Source: Nocardia arthritidis (GTDB taxonomy: Bacteria; Actinomycetota; Actinomycetes; Mycobacteriales; Mycobacteriaceae). From it: a DNA stretch of 64,000 nt. A program made the position numbers and the translations under genes. Within the stretch, counting starts at the first letter, position 1. Each line of letters opens with the position of its first letter. Under the pieces are notes generated by a model that had not been told where the DNA came from, made no database searches, and saw only the letters and a list, made by a program, of their open reading frames with translations. The stretch spans positions 6,262,001 through 6,326,000 of the forward strand of contig NZ_CP046172.1 in the NCBI RefSeq assembly GCF_011801145.1, in the 5' to 3' direction. Positions 30,315-38,877 of the stretch are shown in pieces.

Positions 30315-31976
30315 CTAGAACTGGTCCTGTTCGTAATCCGAAACGATCTCGTCCGGATGTGTCGCACCGATCACGTCCGGGGTGGATTCGCCCAGGGGGC
30401 CGGTCAGGTCGTCGTTGCCGGTGCGGCTCTGGTAGGGCTGCACCGTGCGGGCGTGTTCCTCGTCGTTGCTGCGCTGTGTGCCTGCGGCGCCCGGGCCGCC
30501 CATGAACGAGTTCGCGCCGGTTCCGGTGCCGGTCGGGCTGGTGCGGGTGAGCACGGGTTCGTTCGGGGTGACGCCGGGACGCAGCGTCGGCGGGACGGTG
30601 GTGCCGGGTACGCCGGTGAGCTTCGGCGTCGACGGGGTGCCGGGGGTGCTCGGCGTGCCGCTGGTCGACCGGTACGGGACGCCGGACAGGCTGGGCGTGC
30701 CGGGCGCGTGGCTGGTGGGCGTGCCGGTCGGGCTGACCGAGGTCGGCGAGGTCGAGGTGGAGGGGCTCAACGTGCCGGTCGGATCCTGCAGACCGGCGCT
30801 CTGGGTCGAGGTGTCGGTGGCCGACTGCGCGACGTCCTTGGCCTGGTTCAGGATCGGCTCGCCGATGTTCTTGGCGACCGCGGCGGCCACCTCCTGCGGC
30901 GCGGGCAGTCCGCTCTGCCCGACCATCTGCTGCACGATGCCCGTCAATTCGGCTGTCTGCCCGGACAATTCGCCGCGGGTGAGGTTCACGATGCCGACGG
31001 CCTGGCCGAGATGTTCGGTGGCCGAGGCGAGCAGCGTCGCCTGTGCGGGCGGGGTGAGGATCACCGGCGCGAGCGCGGTGGCCTGAGTCGCGAAAGATGT
31101 TGCGACACCGACCAGTTGGGCATTGCCCTTCTGCACGACCGCGGCGGCCTTCTCGGTGAGGTCGGCCATTTGGGTGCCGCGCTGGCTGGTCTCCTGGCCG
31201 TGGTTGTTCGCCTGCTGGCCGGAGGTCTGGGCGCTGCGCGAGGCCTGGCCCTGCCACAGCTCCTCGACGGTGGACAGGCTGCCCTTGCCGACCTGCATGG
31301 CCGCATCGATGACCTTCGACGCCTCGCTGAGCAGGGTGGACGGATTGATCGCGCCGAGCACACCGGTGCCGAAGGTGCTGAGCAACTGCAGGATCGGCTG
31401 GATCAGCTGGTCGATACCCGGCAACGCGGGCAGCGAAACACCTTGCAGCAGCGAGGCGACCGGATCGGCAGGCATGGTCGCGCCGGGAACCGATGCGACC
31501 GTGGACGGCGCGGCGGCAGCGGCGGCAGTCGCGGTGGACGGCGCGCCCGCGATGCTGCTGACCGCATTCTGCACATGGCTCGCGACCTGCTGGGCGGCAT
31601 CGGCCACCGGCTGCGCCGCATGCTGGATGGCGGTGCTCGCATTGTCGACCGCGGAGCTCACGTCGTGGTGGATACCGGTCAGAATGTCCTGCGCGTCGGG
31701 CTGCTGGCCGCCCGGGAATCCGGGCAGACCGGCCGGCACGGTGCCGGTGGCGTGGTCCTCGGAGACCTTGCGGGACAGCACGAAGGCGGGCGGCTCGATG
31801 GGCGGCAGATCCGCGGGCAGCTGCGGCAGCGGGGTATCGAGGATGGCCTGCGCGGCGGGCGCCGCCGCCTGCTGCGCGGTGACCACGGTCGGCGCCGCGT
31901 GATGCGCGGTGGCCGCGACCTGCTCCACGGGCGGTGCGATGACGCCGCTGGTGTCGAGGTGACGCACCATGGTCAC
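30315..31976 (-). CDS. large Ala/Pro/Thr-rich ESX-associated secreted protein
   Basis: 553 residues from GTG 31976, overlapping the EspC-like stop by 4 nt (ATG 31970 is an alternative). No Sec signal. Residues 1-390 are Ala/Gln-rich and helical, likely coiled (AATAHHAAPTVVTAQQAAA, LTEKAAAVVQKGNAQLVGVA); 390-500 is a low-complexity Thr/Ser/Pro/Gly linker with repeats (SGTPSTPGTPSTP); the end is acidic (IGATHPDEIVSDYEQDQF). Pairing with an EspC-like gene matches substrate pairs of type VII secretion (PE-PPE, EspC-EspA/EspB logic). Function is unknown; it is not an obvious PPE (no N-terminal PPE motif). Confidence 0.78.
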   Translation of the reverse strand: MTMVRHLDTSGVIAPPVEQVAATAHHAAPTVVTAQQAAAPAAQAILDTPLPQLPADLPPIEPPAFVLSRKVSEDHATGTVPAGLPGFPGGQQPDAQDILTGIHHDVSSAVDNASTAIQHAAQPVADAAQQVASHVQNAVSSIAGAPSTATAAAAAAPSTVASVPGATMPADPVASLLQGVSLPALPGIDQLIQPILQLLSTFGTGVLGAINPSTLLSEASKVIDAAMQVGKGSLSTVEELWQGQASRSAQTSGQQANNHGQETSQRGTQMADLTEKAAAVVQKGNAQLVGVATSFATQATALAPVILTPPAQATLLASATEHLGQAVGIVNLTRGELSGQTAELTGIVQQMVGQSGLPAPQEVAAAVAKNIGEPILNQAKDVAQSATDTSTQSAGLQDPTGTLSPSTSTSPTSVSPTGTPTSHAPGTPSLSGVPYRSTSGTPSTPGTPSTPKLTGVPGTTVPPTLRPGVTPNEPVLTRTSPTGTGTGANSFMGGPGAAGTQRSNDEEHARTVQPYQSRTGNDDLTGPLGESTPDVIGATHPDEIVSDYEQDQF

Positions 31977-32305
31977 AGACCTCCCGCGATCTCGGCGGTC
32001 TTGCTGGCCATCGCCCCCGAATTGATCATGTCGGTGATGTCGTAGGCATTGGCCGATTTGAACGCGGCATCGGACAGCTTGGCGTATTTGGCCGACAGAT
32101 CGTTCATATCCTTCGCCTGCAGCACCTGAGCCGCGGCGAACAGGGCCAGATAATCGGCCCCGATCAAACCGAATACCGGCGTGAGCGCGGTGACGTTCTT
32201 GACGACATCAATATTCGCCACTCCGGCGATATCCCCCGCGATACCGGCATTCGACGCGGCGAACGCGCGGACCGCCTGAGTTTCCACCGATAGTTCATCG
32301 CTCAT
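31973..32305 (-). CDS. EspC-like ESX substrate
   Basis: 110 residues from ATG 32305, with GGGGGG eight bases upstream. Helical-hairpin protein of the EspC type: AVRAFAASNAGIAGDIAGVA, a hydrophobic middle, then SAKYAKLSDAAFKSANAYDI. YDITD near the C-terminus fits the YxxxD secretion motif. It is translationally coupled (4-nt overlap) to the large protein that follows, which is probably its co-secreted partner. Confidence 0.82.
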   Translation of the reverse strand: MSDELSVETQAVRAFAASNAGIAGDIAGVANIDVVKNVTALTPVFGLIGADYLALFAAAQVLQAKDMNDLSAKYAKLSDAAFKSANAYDITDMINSGAMASKTAEIAGGL

Positions 32306-32524
32306 GCGTACTGCCCCCCAATCTTTGTGAACATAGTCGTCGGCTCGTGTGTGGTGAGCCGCGCTCCCGGTCGGTGCACCTCGCCTGATCAGGTCGCGGC
32401 CGCTACGGTTGGGGTCAATATAGCCCACGGTCGCGACAAGTTTCGAGCCATCGCGCAGCCCGAGTCGATCACACTCCCGGCGGACCCGTACCCGATCTCG
32501 AAGGAACTGAAACGTGTTGCAAAT

Positions 32525-32538
32525 TAGAACAAGTTCTA
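32525..32538. promoter_or_regulatory. KstR-type operator
   Basis: TAGAACAAGTTCTA fits the KstR consensus TNNAACNNGTTNNA at every fixed position, with additional symmetry at the outer bases. It lies 14 bp before the start codon and overlaps the -10 region (TATATT, 32537-32542). KstR represses cholesterol and steroid catabolism genes until 3-oxo-cholestenoyl-CoA-type ligands appear. Confidence 0.75.
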
Positions 32539-32542
32539 TATT
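32537..32542 (+). promoter_or_regulatory. -10 box of a probably leaderless promoter
   Basis: TATATT is followed by ATG 32552 after only nine bases, so transcription would begin two or three bases before the start codon. No ribosome-binding site is present, which fits a leaderless message. The -35 region near 32515 is weak. Confidence 0.55.
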
Positions 32543-32551
32543 CTCGGTGCC

Positions 32552-33556
32552 ATGAAGGTCGCAGTGACCGGCGCCGCCGGCTACCTTGGCACGAATCTGT
32601 TGCAGCGCCTGGTCGGCCGCGGCGACGAGGTCATCGCGATAGATCGAGTCACTCCCACGCGGCCCACCGACCCGAAGGTCACCTGGGTGGACGGCAATGT
32701 GCTCGATCCGGAATCGATGCGCACGGTGCTCGAGGGCGCCGAGGTCGTCTACCACCTGGTCGCCGTCATCACGCTGGCCGACAAACACGATTTGGCCTGG
32801 CAGGTGAACACCGAAGGGGTGCGCGTCGTCGCCGAGGCGGCCCGGGCGGCCGGTGTGCGCCGGATGGTGCACGCGAGCTCGATCCACGCGTTCAACCAAT
32901 ATTGTTGCGGCGGCCGCATCGACGAGAGCTCACCCCGCTCCACCGATCCCGGCCTGCCCGTCTACGACCGCTCGAAGTGGACGGGCGAGGTCGAACTGCG
33001 CAAGGTGATCGAACAGGGCCTGGACGCGGTGATCTGCAACCCGACCGGCGTCTTCGGACCGCTCGACTTCTGCAAACCGCTCTCCCGCATCAACCGCACA
33101 CTGCGCGACGCCGCGCACGGCCGCGTCCCCGCCATGATCGGCGGCGGCTTCGACCTGGTCGACGTGCGCGACGTGGCCGACGGCCTGATCCTGGCCGGCG
33201 AACACGGCCGCACCGGCGAGAACTACCTGCTCGGCGGATCGATGATCTCGATGCTGGACCTGTGCCGGATCGCCGCCGCGCAGAACGCGAAGAAGGGCCC
33301 GCGGTTCGCCGTCTCCCCCAGGCTCGTCTCCGGCCTGATCCCGGTGCTGGAGCCGATCGGCAAGCTGTTCGGCACCGATATCGTCTCCAAGGCCGCGCTC
33401 GGCGCGCTGGTCTCCGCCCCCGTTGTCGACCACGGCAAGGCCGAACGCGAACTCGGCTACCGGCCGCGCCCCACCGCGGATACGGTCCGCGACCTGGTCG
33501 CATTCTTCGCCGACCCGGACTGCCTGCCGACACCCGGCACCCGCCGGATAGCCTGA
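32552..33556 (+). CDS. NAD-dependent epimerase/dehydratase, possible steroid dehydrogenase
   Basis: 334 residues from ATG 32552. Extended short-chain dehydrogenase: Rossmann motif VTGAAGYLGTNLLQRL at the N-terminus, AIDR ending the second strand (an NAD-preferring Asp), HASSIHAF and the catalytic YDRSK (YxxxK), then NPTGVFGP. The family includes 3-beta-hydroxysteroid dehydrogenases and nucleotide-sugar epimerases. The KstR operator directly on its promoter suggests a step in steroid oxidation, which is inference. No other steroid genes are adjacent. Confidence 0.85.
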   Translation: MKVAVTGAAGYLGTNLLQRLVGRGDEVIAIDRVTPTRPTDPKVTWVDGNVLDPESMRTVLEGAEVVYHLVAVITLADKHDLAWQVNTEGVRVVAEAARAAGVRRMVHASSIHAFNQYCCGGRIDESSPRSTDPGLPVYDRSKWTGEVELRKVIEQGLDAVICNPTGVFGPLDFCKPLSRINRTLRDAAHGRVPAMIGGGFDLVDVRDVADGLILAGEHGRTGENYLLGGSMISMLDLCRIAAAQNAKKGPRFAVSPRLVSGLIPVLEPIGKLFGTDIVSKAALGALVSAPVVDHGKAERELGYRPRPTADTVRDLVAFFADPDCLPTPGTRRIA

Positions 33557-33726
33557 TGTCTCACGCAGAGCCGACGGGAGCCTTTCGGGGGCGGTCGATT
33601 CGAGAGCCTCCCACCGGGCACCCGATCCGGGTCGGGAACGAGCCCTGACACCAATTCTCTAAGTAGCCGATGATGCGGTATCAGGTCGCCTCACATCGGT
33701 CGGCCCACGCCCGCGGACACGACGGA

Positions 33727-34581
33727 TCACCCGGCCGACCACACACCGGTGGCCGCCGCCCGCCGGGCGTACTGGGCGAAATCCCGCGGCTCCCGCCCGG
33801 TGGCTCGCAGCACCCCATCGCTCAGAAAACCGGTATTTCCGCGATGCAGCCACTGGAACGGGCCCGCATGCATCTCCGCCGAGCCTCGGTCGTAGCCCCG
33901 GTCCACCAGATGCCGCACATATTCGGGCACCGACACCGGCACGTACCTGATCTGCCGACCGGTCGCCTCGGCGATCTGCGCGACCGCATCGGCGAAGGTC
34001 ATCGCCCGCGGACCGGACACCTCGTATATCTGTTCGTGGTGGCCGTCCTCGGTGAGCGCGGCGACCGCTACCGCGGCGATATCGACGGCGTCGACGAAGG
34101 GCACCGTGCCATCGCCCGCGGGTGTCACCACCGCACCGTCGCGTACATCGGACAGGTTCGGATCCTCCTCGAAGGTCTGCGCGAACCAGCACGGCCGCAC
34201 GATCGTCCACTCCGCGCCGCTCTCGCGAGCGGCCCGCTCACCGTCCGCCACGGCCTGAGCCCACGGCCCGTACGGGGTTTCCAGCAGGTAATCCTCGCCG
34301 TCGTCGCCCCGTCCGGACAGCGCGACGATCCGCCGGACCCCCGACCGCACGGCCAACTCGGTGAACTCCGCCGGGTCAACCACGCCCACCACGCCCCATA
34401 CATTCAGATACACCGTGTCCACATCGGCCAGGGCAGGCCGCCAGGTGGACCGGTCCGCCCAGTCGAAGCGATCGGGGCTGGTCCGGGAGACCGCCCGCAG
34501 GGGACGCCCCAGCTCACGCAGCTGAACGACGACATGGCGACCGACCTTGCCGGTCGCACCCATCACCAGAATGTTCTTCAT
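33727..34581 (-). CDS. NmrA-like NAD(P)-binding protein
   Basis: 284 residues from ATG 34581 with AAGG eight bases upstream (GTG 34590 is an alternative). Atypical short-chain dehydrogenase: ILVMGATGKVGRHVVVQLRE at the N-terminus; the YxxxK active site is absent, as in NmrA/HSCARG-type redox sensors; TIVRPCWFAQ and DIAAVAVAALTED follow the usual pattern. An IdeR iron box sits 22 bp before the start codon, so expression probably rises under iron limitation. Function could be redox or quinone-related, not determined. Confidence 0.85.
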   Translation of the reverse strand: MKNILVMGATGKVGRHVVVQLRELGRPLRAVSRTSPDRFDWADRSTWRPALADVDTVYLNVWGVVGVVDPAEFTELAVRSGVRRIVALSGRGDDGEDYLLETPYGPWAQAVADGERAARESGAEWTIVRPCWFAQTFEEDPNLSDVRDGAVVTPAGDGTVPFVDAVDIAAVAVAALTEDGHHEQIYEVSGPRAMTFADAVAQIAEATGRQIRYVPVSVPEYVRHLVDRGYDRGSAEMHAGPFQWLHRGNTGFLSDGVLRATGREPRDFAQYARRAAATGVWSAG

Positions 34582-34602
34582 ATCCGGCACCTTACTCGAT
34601 AT

Positions 34603-34621
34603 TTAGGTTACCCTAACCTAA
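34603..34621. promoter_or_regulatory. IdeR/DtxR iron box
   Basis: TTAGGTTACCCTAACCTAA matches the 19-bp consensus TTAGGTTAGGCTAACCTAA at 18 positions. It lies between the divergent NmrA-like and radical SAM genes, closer to the former (its start is at 34581). Confidence 0.85.
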
Positions 34622-34639
34622 ATCGAATCGGGAGTTTGC

Positions 34640-34666
34640 TTGACACTCAATAGAACACATGTTCGA
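34640..34666 (+). promoter_or_regulatory. promoter -35 with LexA (SOS) box
   Basis: -35 TTGACA at 34640-34645 is followed by TAGAACACATGTTCGA (34651-34666), a 15/16 match to the mycobacterial LexA box TCGAACACATGTTCGA. The box lies in the promoter spacer, before GTG 34675, so the radical SAM gene should be induced by DNA damage. Confidence 0.8.
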
Positions 34667-34674
34667 CTTGGTGG

Positions 34675-35691
34675 GTGCGGTGGCAAAGCCAGACCCTGGA
34701 CGCCGATGACGGCGCCCTGCCCGGCCTCGACCGGGCCGGGTTCGTGCGCACCGTGCAAACGCCGGAATTCGAGGGCATCACATTTCATGAGGTGCTGTGC
34801 AAAAGCGCGCTGAACAAGATGCCGGAAAGCTCCGGACTGCCGTTCCATTGGACGATCAATCCGATGCGCGGCTGTTCGCACGCCTGCCGGTACTGCTTCG
34901 CCCGGCCATCGCACGAATACCTGGAATTGGACGCGGGCCGCGATTTCGATTCGCAGATCGTGGTGAAGACGAATATCGCGGCGGTGCTGCGCAAGGAGTT
35001 GCGCCGGCGGTCCTGGCATCGCGAACCGGTGGCGCTGGGCACCAATACCGATCCGTATCAGCGGGCCGAGGGCCGATACCGGTTGATGCCGGGCATCATT
35101 CGCGCGCTGGCCGATTCCGGCACGCCGTTCTCGATTCTCACCAAGGGCACGCTGCTGCGCCGGGATCTGCCGCTGCTCACCCAGGCCGCGCGGCAGGTGC
35201 ACGTGAGCGTCGCGGTATCGATCGCGATCCTGGACCCGGCGCTGCATCAGGGACTGGAATCCGGAACGCCATCGCCCAGAGCCCGTTTGGAGCTGGTGAG
35301 CGCGCTCGCCGATGCCGGATTCGCGGTGAATGTCATGGTGGCCCCGGTGATTCCGTATCTCACCGACGGCCGCGCGCACCTGGACGAGCTCTTCGGCGCG
35401 ATCGCGGCGGCGGGCGCGAATTCGGCCGTCGCGTTCGCGATGCATCTGCGCGGCGCGACCCGCGGCTGGTTCCTCAGCTGGCTGGCCGAACACCATCCCG
35501 CGCTGCTGCGCCGCTACCGGCAGCTGTACGGGCGCGGTGCGTATGTAACTCCGGAATACGCGACCTGGCTGCGCGAGCGGGTGGACCCATTGCTAGAAAG
35601 ACATGGCCTGAAGCGGAAGCCGCAGGTGGAGCCGGAGCCGCGGTCGCAGGGTCCGCTCACGACAGATCCGCAGCTCGCCCTGTTCACCTGA
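34675..35691 (+). CDS. Rv2578c-type radical SAM protein
   Basis: 338 residues from GTG 34675 (MRWQSQTLDAD). CSHACRYCF (about residues 68-76) is the CxxxCxxC motif that binds the 4Fe-4S cluster used to cleave S-adenosylmethionine. Other conserved stretches include FHEVLCKSALNK, LGTNTDPYQRAEG and STLTKGTLLRRDL-like SILTKGTLLRRDLPL. The protein closely follows mycobacterial Rv2578c. Related radical SAM proteins include spore photoproduct lyases, so a DNA-repair role is plausible given the LexA box, but not proven. Confidence 0.92.
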   Translation: MRWQSQTLDADDGALPGLDRAGFVRTVQTPEFEGITFHEVLCKSALNKMPESSGLPFHWTINPMRGCSHACRYCFARPSHEYLELDAGRDFDSQIVVKTNIAAVLRKELRRRSWHREPVALGTNTDPYQRAEGRYRLMPGIIRALADSGTPFSILTKGTLLRRDLPLLTQAARQVHVSVAVSIAILDPALHQGLESGTPSPRARLELVSALADAGFAVNVMVAPVIPYLTDGRAHLDELFGAIAAAGANSAVAFAMHLRGATRGWFLSWLAEHHPALLRRYRQLYGRGAYVTPEYATWLRERVDPLLERHGLKRKPQVEPEPRSQGPLTTDPQLALFT

Positions 35692-35803
35692 TACCGCCCG
35701 GTTGGTTCTGGTATGAAGACCCCGCATCGGACGCTTTTCCCGTGTGCCGGGGAGTAGTTTGGCCAATGGCACCTCTCACCGACGAGGAAAGTGAAGTAGG
35801 TAC

Positions 35804-37735
35804 ATGGTTTCGCATGAAAGTGATGTCGGCACAGCGAAATTGGAAAAGGTCGTCATTCGGTTCGCCGGTGATTCCGGCGACGGAATGCAGCTGACCGGTG
35901 ACCGCTTCACACATGAGGCGGCGGCCTTCGGCAACGACCTGGCCACCCAGCCCAACTTTCCCGCCGAGATCCGCGCGCCGCAGGGCACGTTGCCGGGCGT
36001 CTCGTCCTTCCAGATCCAGATCGCCGACTACGACATCCTCACCGCGGGCGACCAGCCCGACGTGCTGGTGGCCATGAACCCGGCGGCGCTGAAGGCGAAC
36101 CTGGAGGATCTGCCGCGCGGCGCGACCCTGATCGTCAACACCGACGAGTTCAGCAAGCGCAATCTGGCCAAGGTCGGCTACGCCGCCGATCCGCTCGACG
36201 ACAACACCCTCTCCGATTTCGTGGTGCACCGGGTGCCGATGACCACCCTGACGCTGACCGCCACCGAATCGACCGGGGTCGGCAAGAAGGACGCCCAGCG
36301 CGCGAAGAATATGTTCGCGCTCGGCCTGCTGTCCTGGATGTACGGTCGCCCGATCGGCGGCACCGAACAGTTCCTGCGGGAGAAGTTCGCCGCCAAACCC
36401 GAGATCGCGCAGGCGAATATCCTCGCGTTCCGGGCGGGCTGGAACTACGGCGAGACCACCGAGAGCTTCGCGACCACCTATGAGATAGCGCCCGCCGCGC
36501 TGCCGCCCGGCACCTACCGCCAGATCACCGGCAACACCGCGCTCGCCTACGGACTCGTCACCGCGGGCCAATTGGCCGGGCTGCCGGTATTTCTCGGCAC
36601 CTATCCGATCACCCCGGCCTCGGACATCCTGCACGAGCTGAGCAAGCACAAGAACTTCGGGGTGACCACCTTCCAGGCCGAGGACGAAATCGCCGGTATC
36701 GGTGCGGCTTTGGGCGCTTCGCTGGGCGGGGCGCTCGGCGTCACCAGCACGTCGGGTCCCGGTATCGCGCTGAAGAGCGAGACGATCGGCCTGGCGGTGA
36801 TGACCGAATTGCCGCTTGTGGTCATCGATGTGCAGCGCGGCGGCCCGTCCACCGGTCTACCGACCAAGACCGAGCAGGCCGATCTGCTGCAGGCGCTCTA
36901 CGGCCGCAACGGCGAATCGCCGGTCGCCATTATCGCGCCGCGCTCGCCCGCCGACTGCTTCGCGACCGCGGTGGAGGCGGCTCGCATCGCGCTCACCTAC
37001 CGCACGCCGGTGCTGCTGCTGTCCGACGGCGCGATCGCGAACGGCTCTGAGCCGTGGTCGATTCCGCGCGTCTCGGAGCTGGCGCCGATCGATCCCGGAT
37101 TCGAACCGGACGCCGACGACGAGTCCGGATTCCAGCCCTACGCCCGCGACCCGGAGACCCTGGCGCGGCCGCTCGCGGTGCCGGGGACCAAGGGCCGCGC
37201 GCACCGCATCGGCGGCCTGGAGAAGGCCGACGGCACCGGCAACATCTCCTACGAGCCGGGCAATCACGAGCTGATGGTCCGGCTGCGGCAGGCCAAGATC
37301 GACGGTATCGCGGTGCCCGAACTCGAGGTCGACGATCCCGACGGCCGGGCCGAACTGCTGCTCATCGGCTGGGGCAGTTCGTTCGGACCGATCGGCGAGG
37401 CGTGCCGCCGGGCGCGCAGGCGCGGGGTGCCGGTGGCGCAGGCGCATCTGCGGCATCTGAATCCGTTGCCGCCCAACCTCGGTGACGTGTTGCGCCGCTA
37501 CCGGACGGTGGTCGCGCCGGAGATGAACAACGGTCAGCTGGCCATGCTGCTGCGCGGTAAGTATCTCGTCGACGTGCAACCCTGGACGAAGATAGCGGGC
37601 ACCGCGTTCTCGGCGCAGGAACTGGTCGGCGTCATCGATGCGGCGCTGGACGGCTCCATCGAGGATATGGAACACGACAAGGCCTTCGCCGCCCGCGCGC
37701 GGGCCACTTACCGCACAGCAGGGGGCAACCGATGA
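35804..37735 (+). CDS. korA: 2-oxoglutarate:ferredoxin oxidoreductase, alpha (gamma-alpha fused) subunit
   Basis: 643 residues from ATG 35804. The N-terminal gamma domain (VVIRFAGDSGDGMQLTGDRF) is fused to the alpha domain with GTYPITPASDILHEL and FQAEDEIAGIGAALGASLGG, and ends with the transketolase-C-like region (ELLLIGWGSSFGPIGEA). With KorB it oxidises 2-oxoglutarate to succinyl-CoA using thiamine diphosphate and ferredoxin, a CoA- and ferredoxin-linked route used in mycobacteria beside or in place of the dehydrogenase complex. Its stop codon overlaps the korB start (ATGA). Confidence 0.95.
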   Translation: MVSHESDVGTAKLEKVVIRFAGDSGDGMQLTGDRFTHEAAAFGNDLATQPNFPAEIRAPQGTLPGVSSFQIQIADYDILTAGDQPDVLVAMNPAALKANLEDLPRGATLIVNTDEFSKRNLAKVGYAADPLDDNTLSDFVVHRVPMTTLTLTATESTGVGKKDAQRAKNMFALGLLSWMYGRPIGGTEQFLREKFAAKPEIAQANILAFRAGWNYGETTESFATTYEIAPAALPPGTYRQITGNTALAYGLVTAGQLAGLPVFLGTYPITPASDILHELSKHKNFGVTTFQAEDEIAGIGAALGASLGGALGVTSTSGPGIALKSETIGLAVMTELPLVVIDVQRGGPSTGLPTKTEQADLLQALYGRNGESPVAIIAPRSPADCFATAVEAARIALTYRTPVLLLSDGAIANGSEPWSIPRVSELAPIDPGFEPDADDESGFQPYARDPETLARPLAVPGTKGRAHRIGGLEKADGTGNISYEPGNHELMVRLRQAKIDGIAVPELEVDDPDGRAELLLIGWGSSFGPIGEACRRARRRGVPVAQAHLRHLNPLPPNLGDVLRRYRTVVAPEMNNGQLAMLLRGKYLVDVQPWTKIAGTAFSAQELVGVIDAALDGSIEDMEHDKAFAARARATYRTAGGNR

Positions 37736-38811
37736 CGATCACCGAAACCTCGCTCGTCCGAACCGATCTCGGCCTCACCGGGCTGTCCGGGGTGCCGACG
37801 GCCGACGGACCGCAGAAGGTCAAAGACTTCACCTCCGATCAGGAGGTGCGCTGGTGCCCCGGCTGCGGCGATTACGTCATCCTCGCCACCGTGCGCGGAT
37901 TCCTCGCCGAACTCGGATTGCGCAGGGAGAACCTGATGTTCGTCTCCGGGATCGGCTGTTCCAGCCGGTTCCCGTACTACCTGGAGGCCTACGGCATCCA
38001 CTCCATTCACGGCCGCGCGCCCGCCATCGCCACCGGACTGGCGGTGACCAGGCCGGATCTGTCGGTGTGGGTGGTGACCGGCGACGGTGACGCGCTGTCC
38101 ATCGGCGGCAACCACCTCATCCACGCCCTGCGCCGCAACGTGAATCTGACCATCCTGCTGTTCAACAACCGGATCTACGGCCTGACCAAGGGCCAGTACT
38201 CGCCGACATCCGAAGAGGGCAAGGTCACCAAGTCGACGCCGATGGGTTCGGTGGACCACCCGTTCAACACGCTGTCGGTGGCGCTCGGCGCCGAGGCCAC
38301 CTTCGCCGCGCGGGCGCTGGACTCCGACCGCGCCGGGCTCACCGAGGTGCTGCGCGCCGCCGCCGAACACCGCGGCACCGCCTTCGTGGAGATCCTGCAG
38401 GACTGCCCGATCTTCAACGACGGCTCCTTCGACGCGCTGCGCCGGGACAATGCGGCGAACCACCTGATCCCGCTGCGGCACGGCCTGCCGATCACCTTCG
38501 GCGCCGAGGGTGAATTCGCCGTCGTCCGAAGCGGTTTCGGGTTGGAGGTGGTGCGCACCGCCGAGGTCGCCGAATCCGACATCGTGGTGCACGACGCCTA
38601 CTCCGACAATCCGGAATACGCCTTCGCGCTCTCCCGGCTCTCCGATCAGGATCTCGGCCACGTCGCCACCGGCATCTTCCGCAGCGTCACCCGCCCCACC
38701 TACGACGACGGCGTCCGCGCCCAAGCGAAACTGGCCAGAGAACGCAAACCCGTCGACCAGGATTCCCTGCAGAAACTGCTCAGCGGCACCGAAACCTGGA
38801 CCGTCGGCTGA
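37732..38811 (+). CDS. korB: 2-oxoglutarate:ferredoxin oxidoreductase, beta subunit
   Basis: 359 residues from ATG 37732, overlapping korA by 4 nt. Thiamine diphosphate and Fe-S signatures: WCPGCGDYVILATVRGFLAE, VSGIGCSSRFPYYLEAYG, the GDGDALSIGGNH loop and NNRIYGLTKGQ. Together with KorA it forms the complete enzyme. No dedicated ferredoxin gene is adjacent. Confidence 0.96.
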   Translation: MTITETSLVRTDLGLTGLSGVPTADGPQKVKDFTSDQEVRWCPGCGDYVILATVRGFLAELGLRRENLMFVSGIGCSSRFPYYLEAYGIHSIHGRAPAIATGLAVTRPDLSVWVVTGDGDALSIGGNHLIHALRRNVNLTILLFNNRIYGLTKGQYSPTSEEGKVTKSTPMGSVDHPFNTLSVALGAEATFAARALDSDRAGLTEVLRAAAEHRGTAFVEILQDCPIFNDGSFDALRRDNAANHLIPLRHGLPITFGAEGEFAVVRSGFGLEVVRTAEVAESDIVVHDAYSDNPEYAFALSRLSDQDLGHVATGIFRSVTRPTYDDGVRAQAKLARERKPVDQDSLQKLLSGTETWTVG

Positions 38812-38877
38812 CGCGAGGCGGTCAGCATCCGACTGATTCGCGAAACGGCACCTGGTATCACGCGGCATCATGACGTG

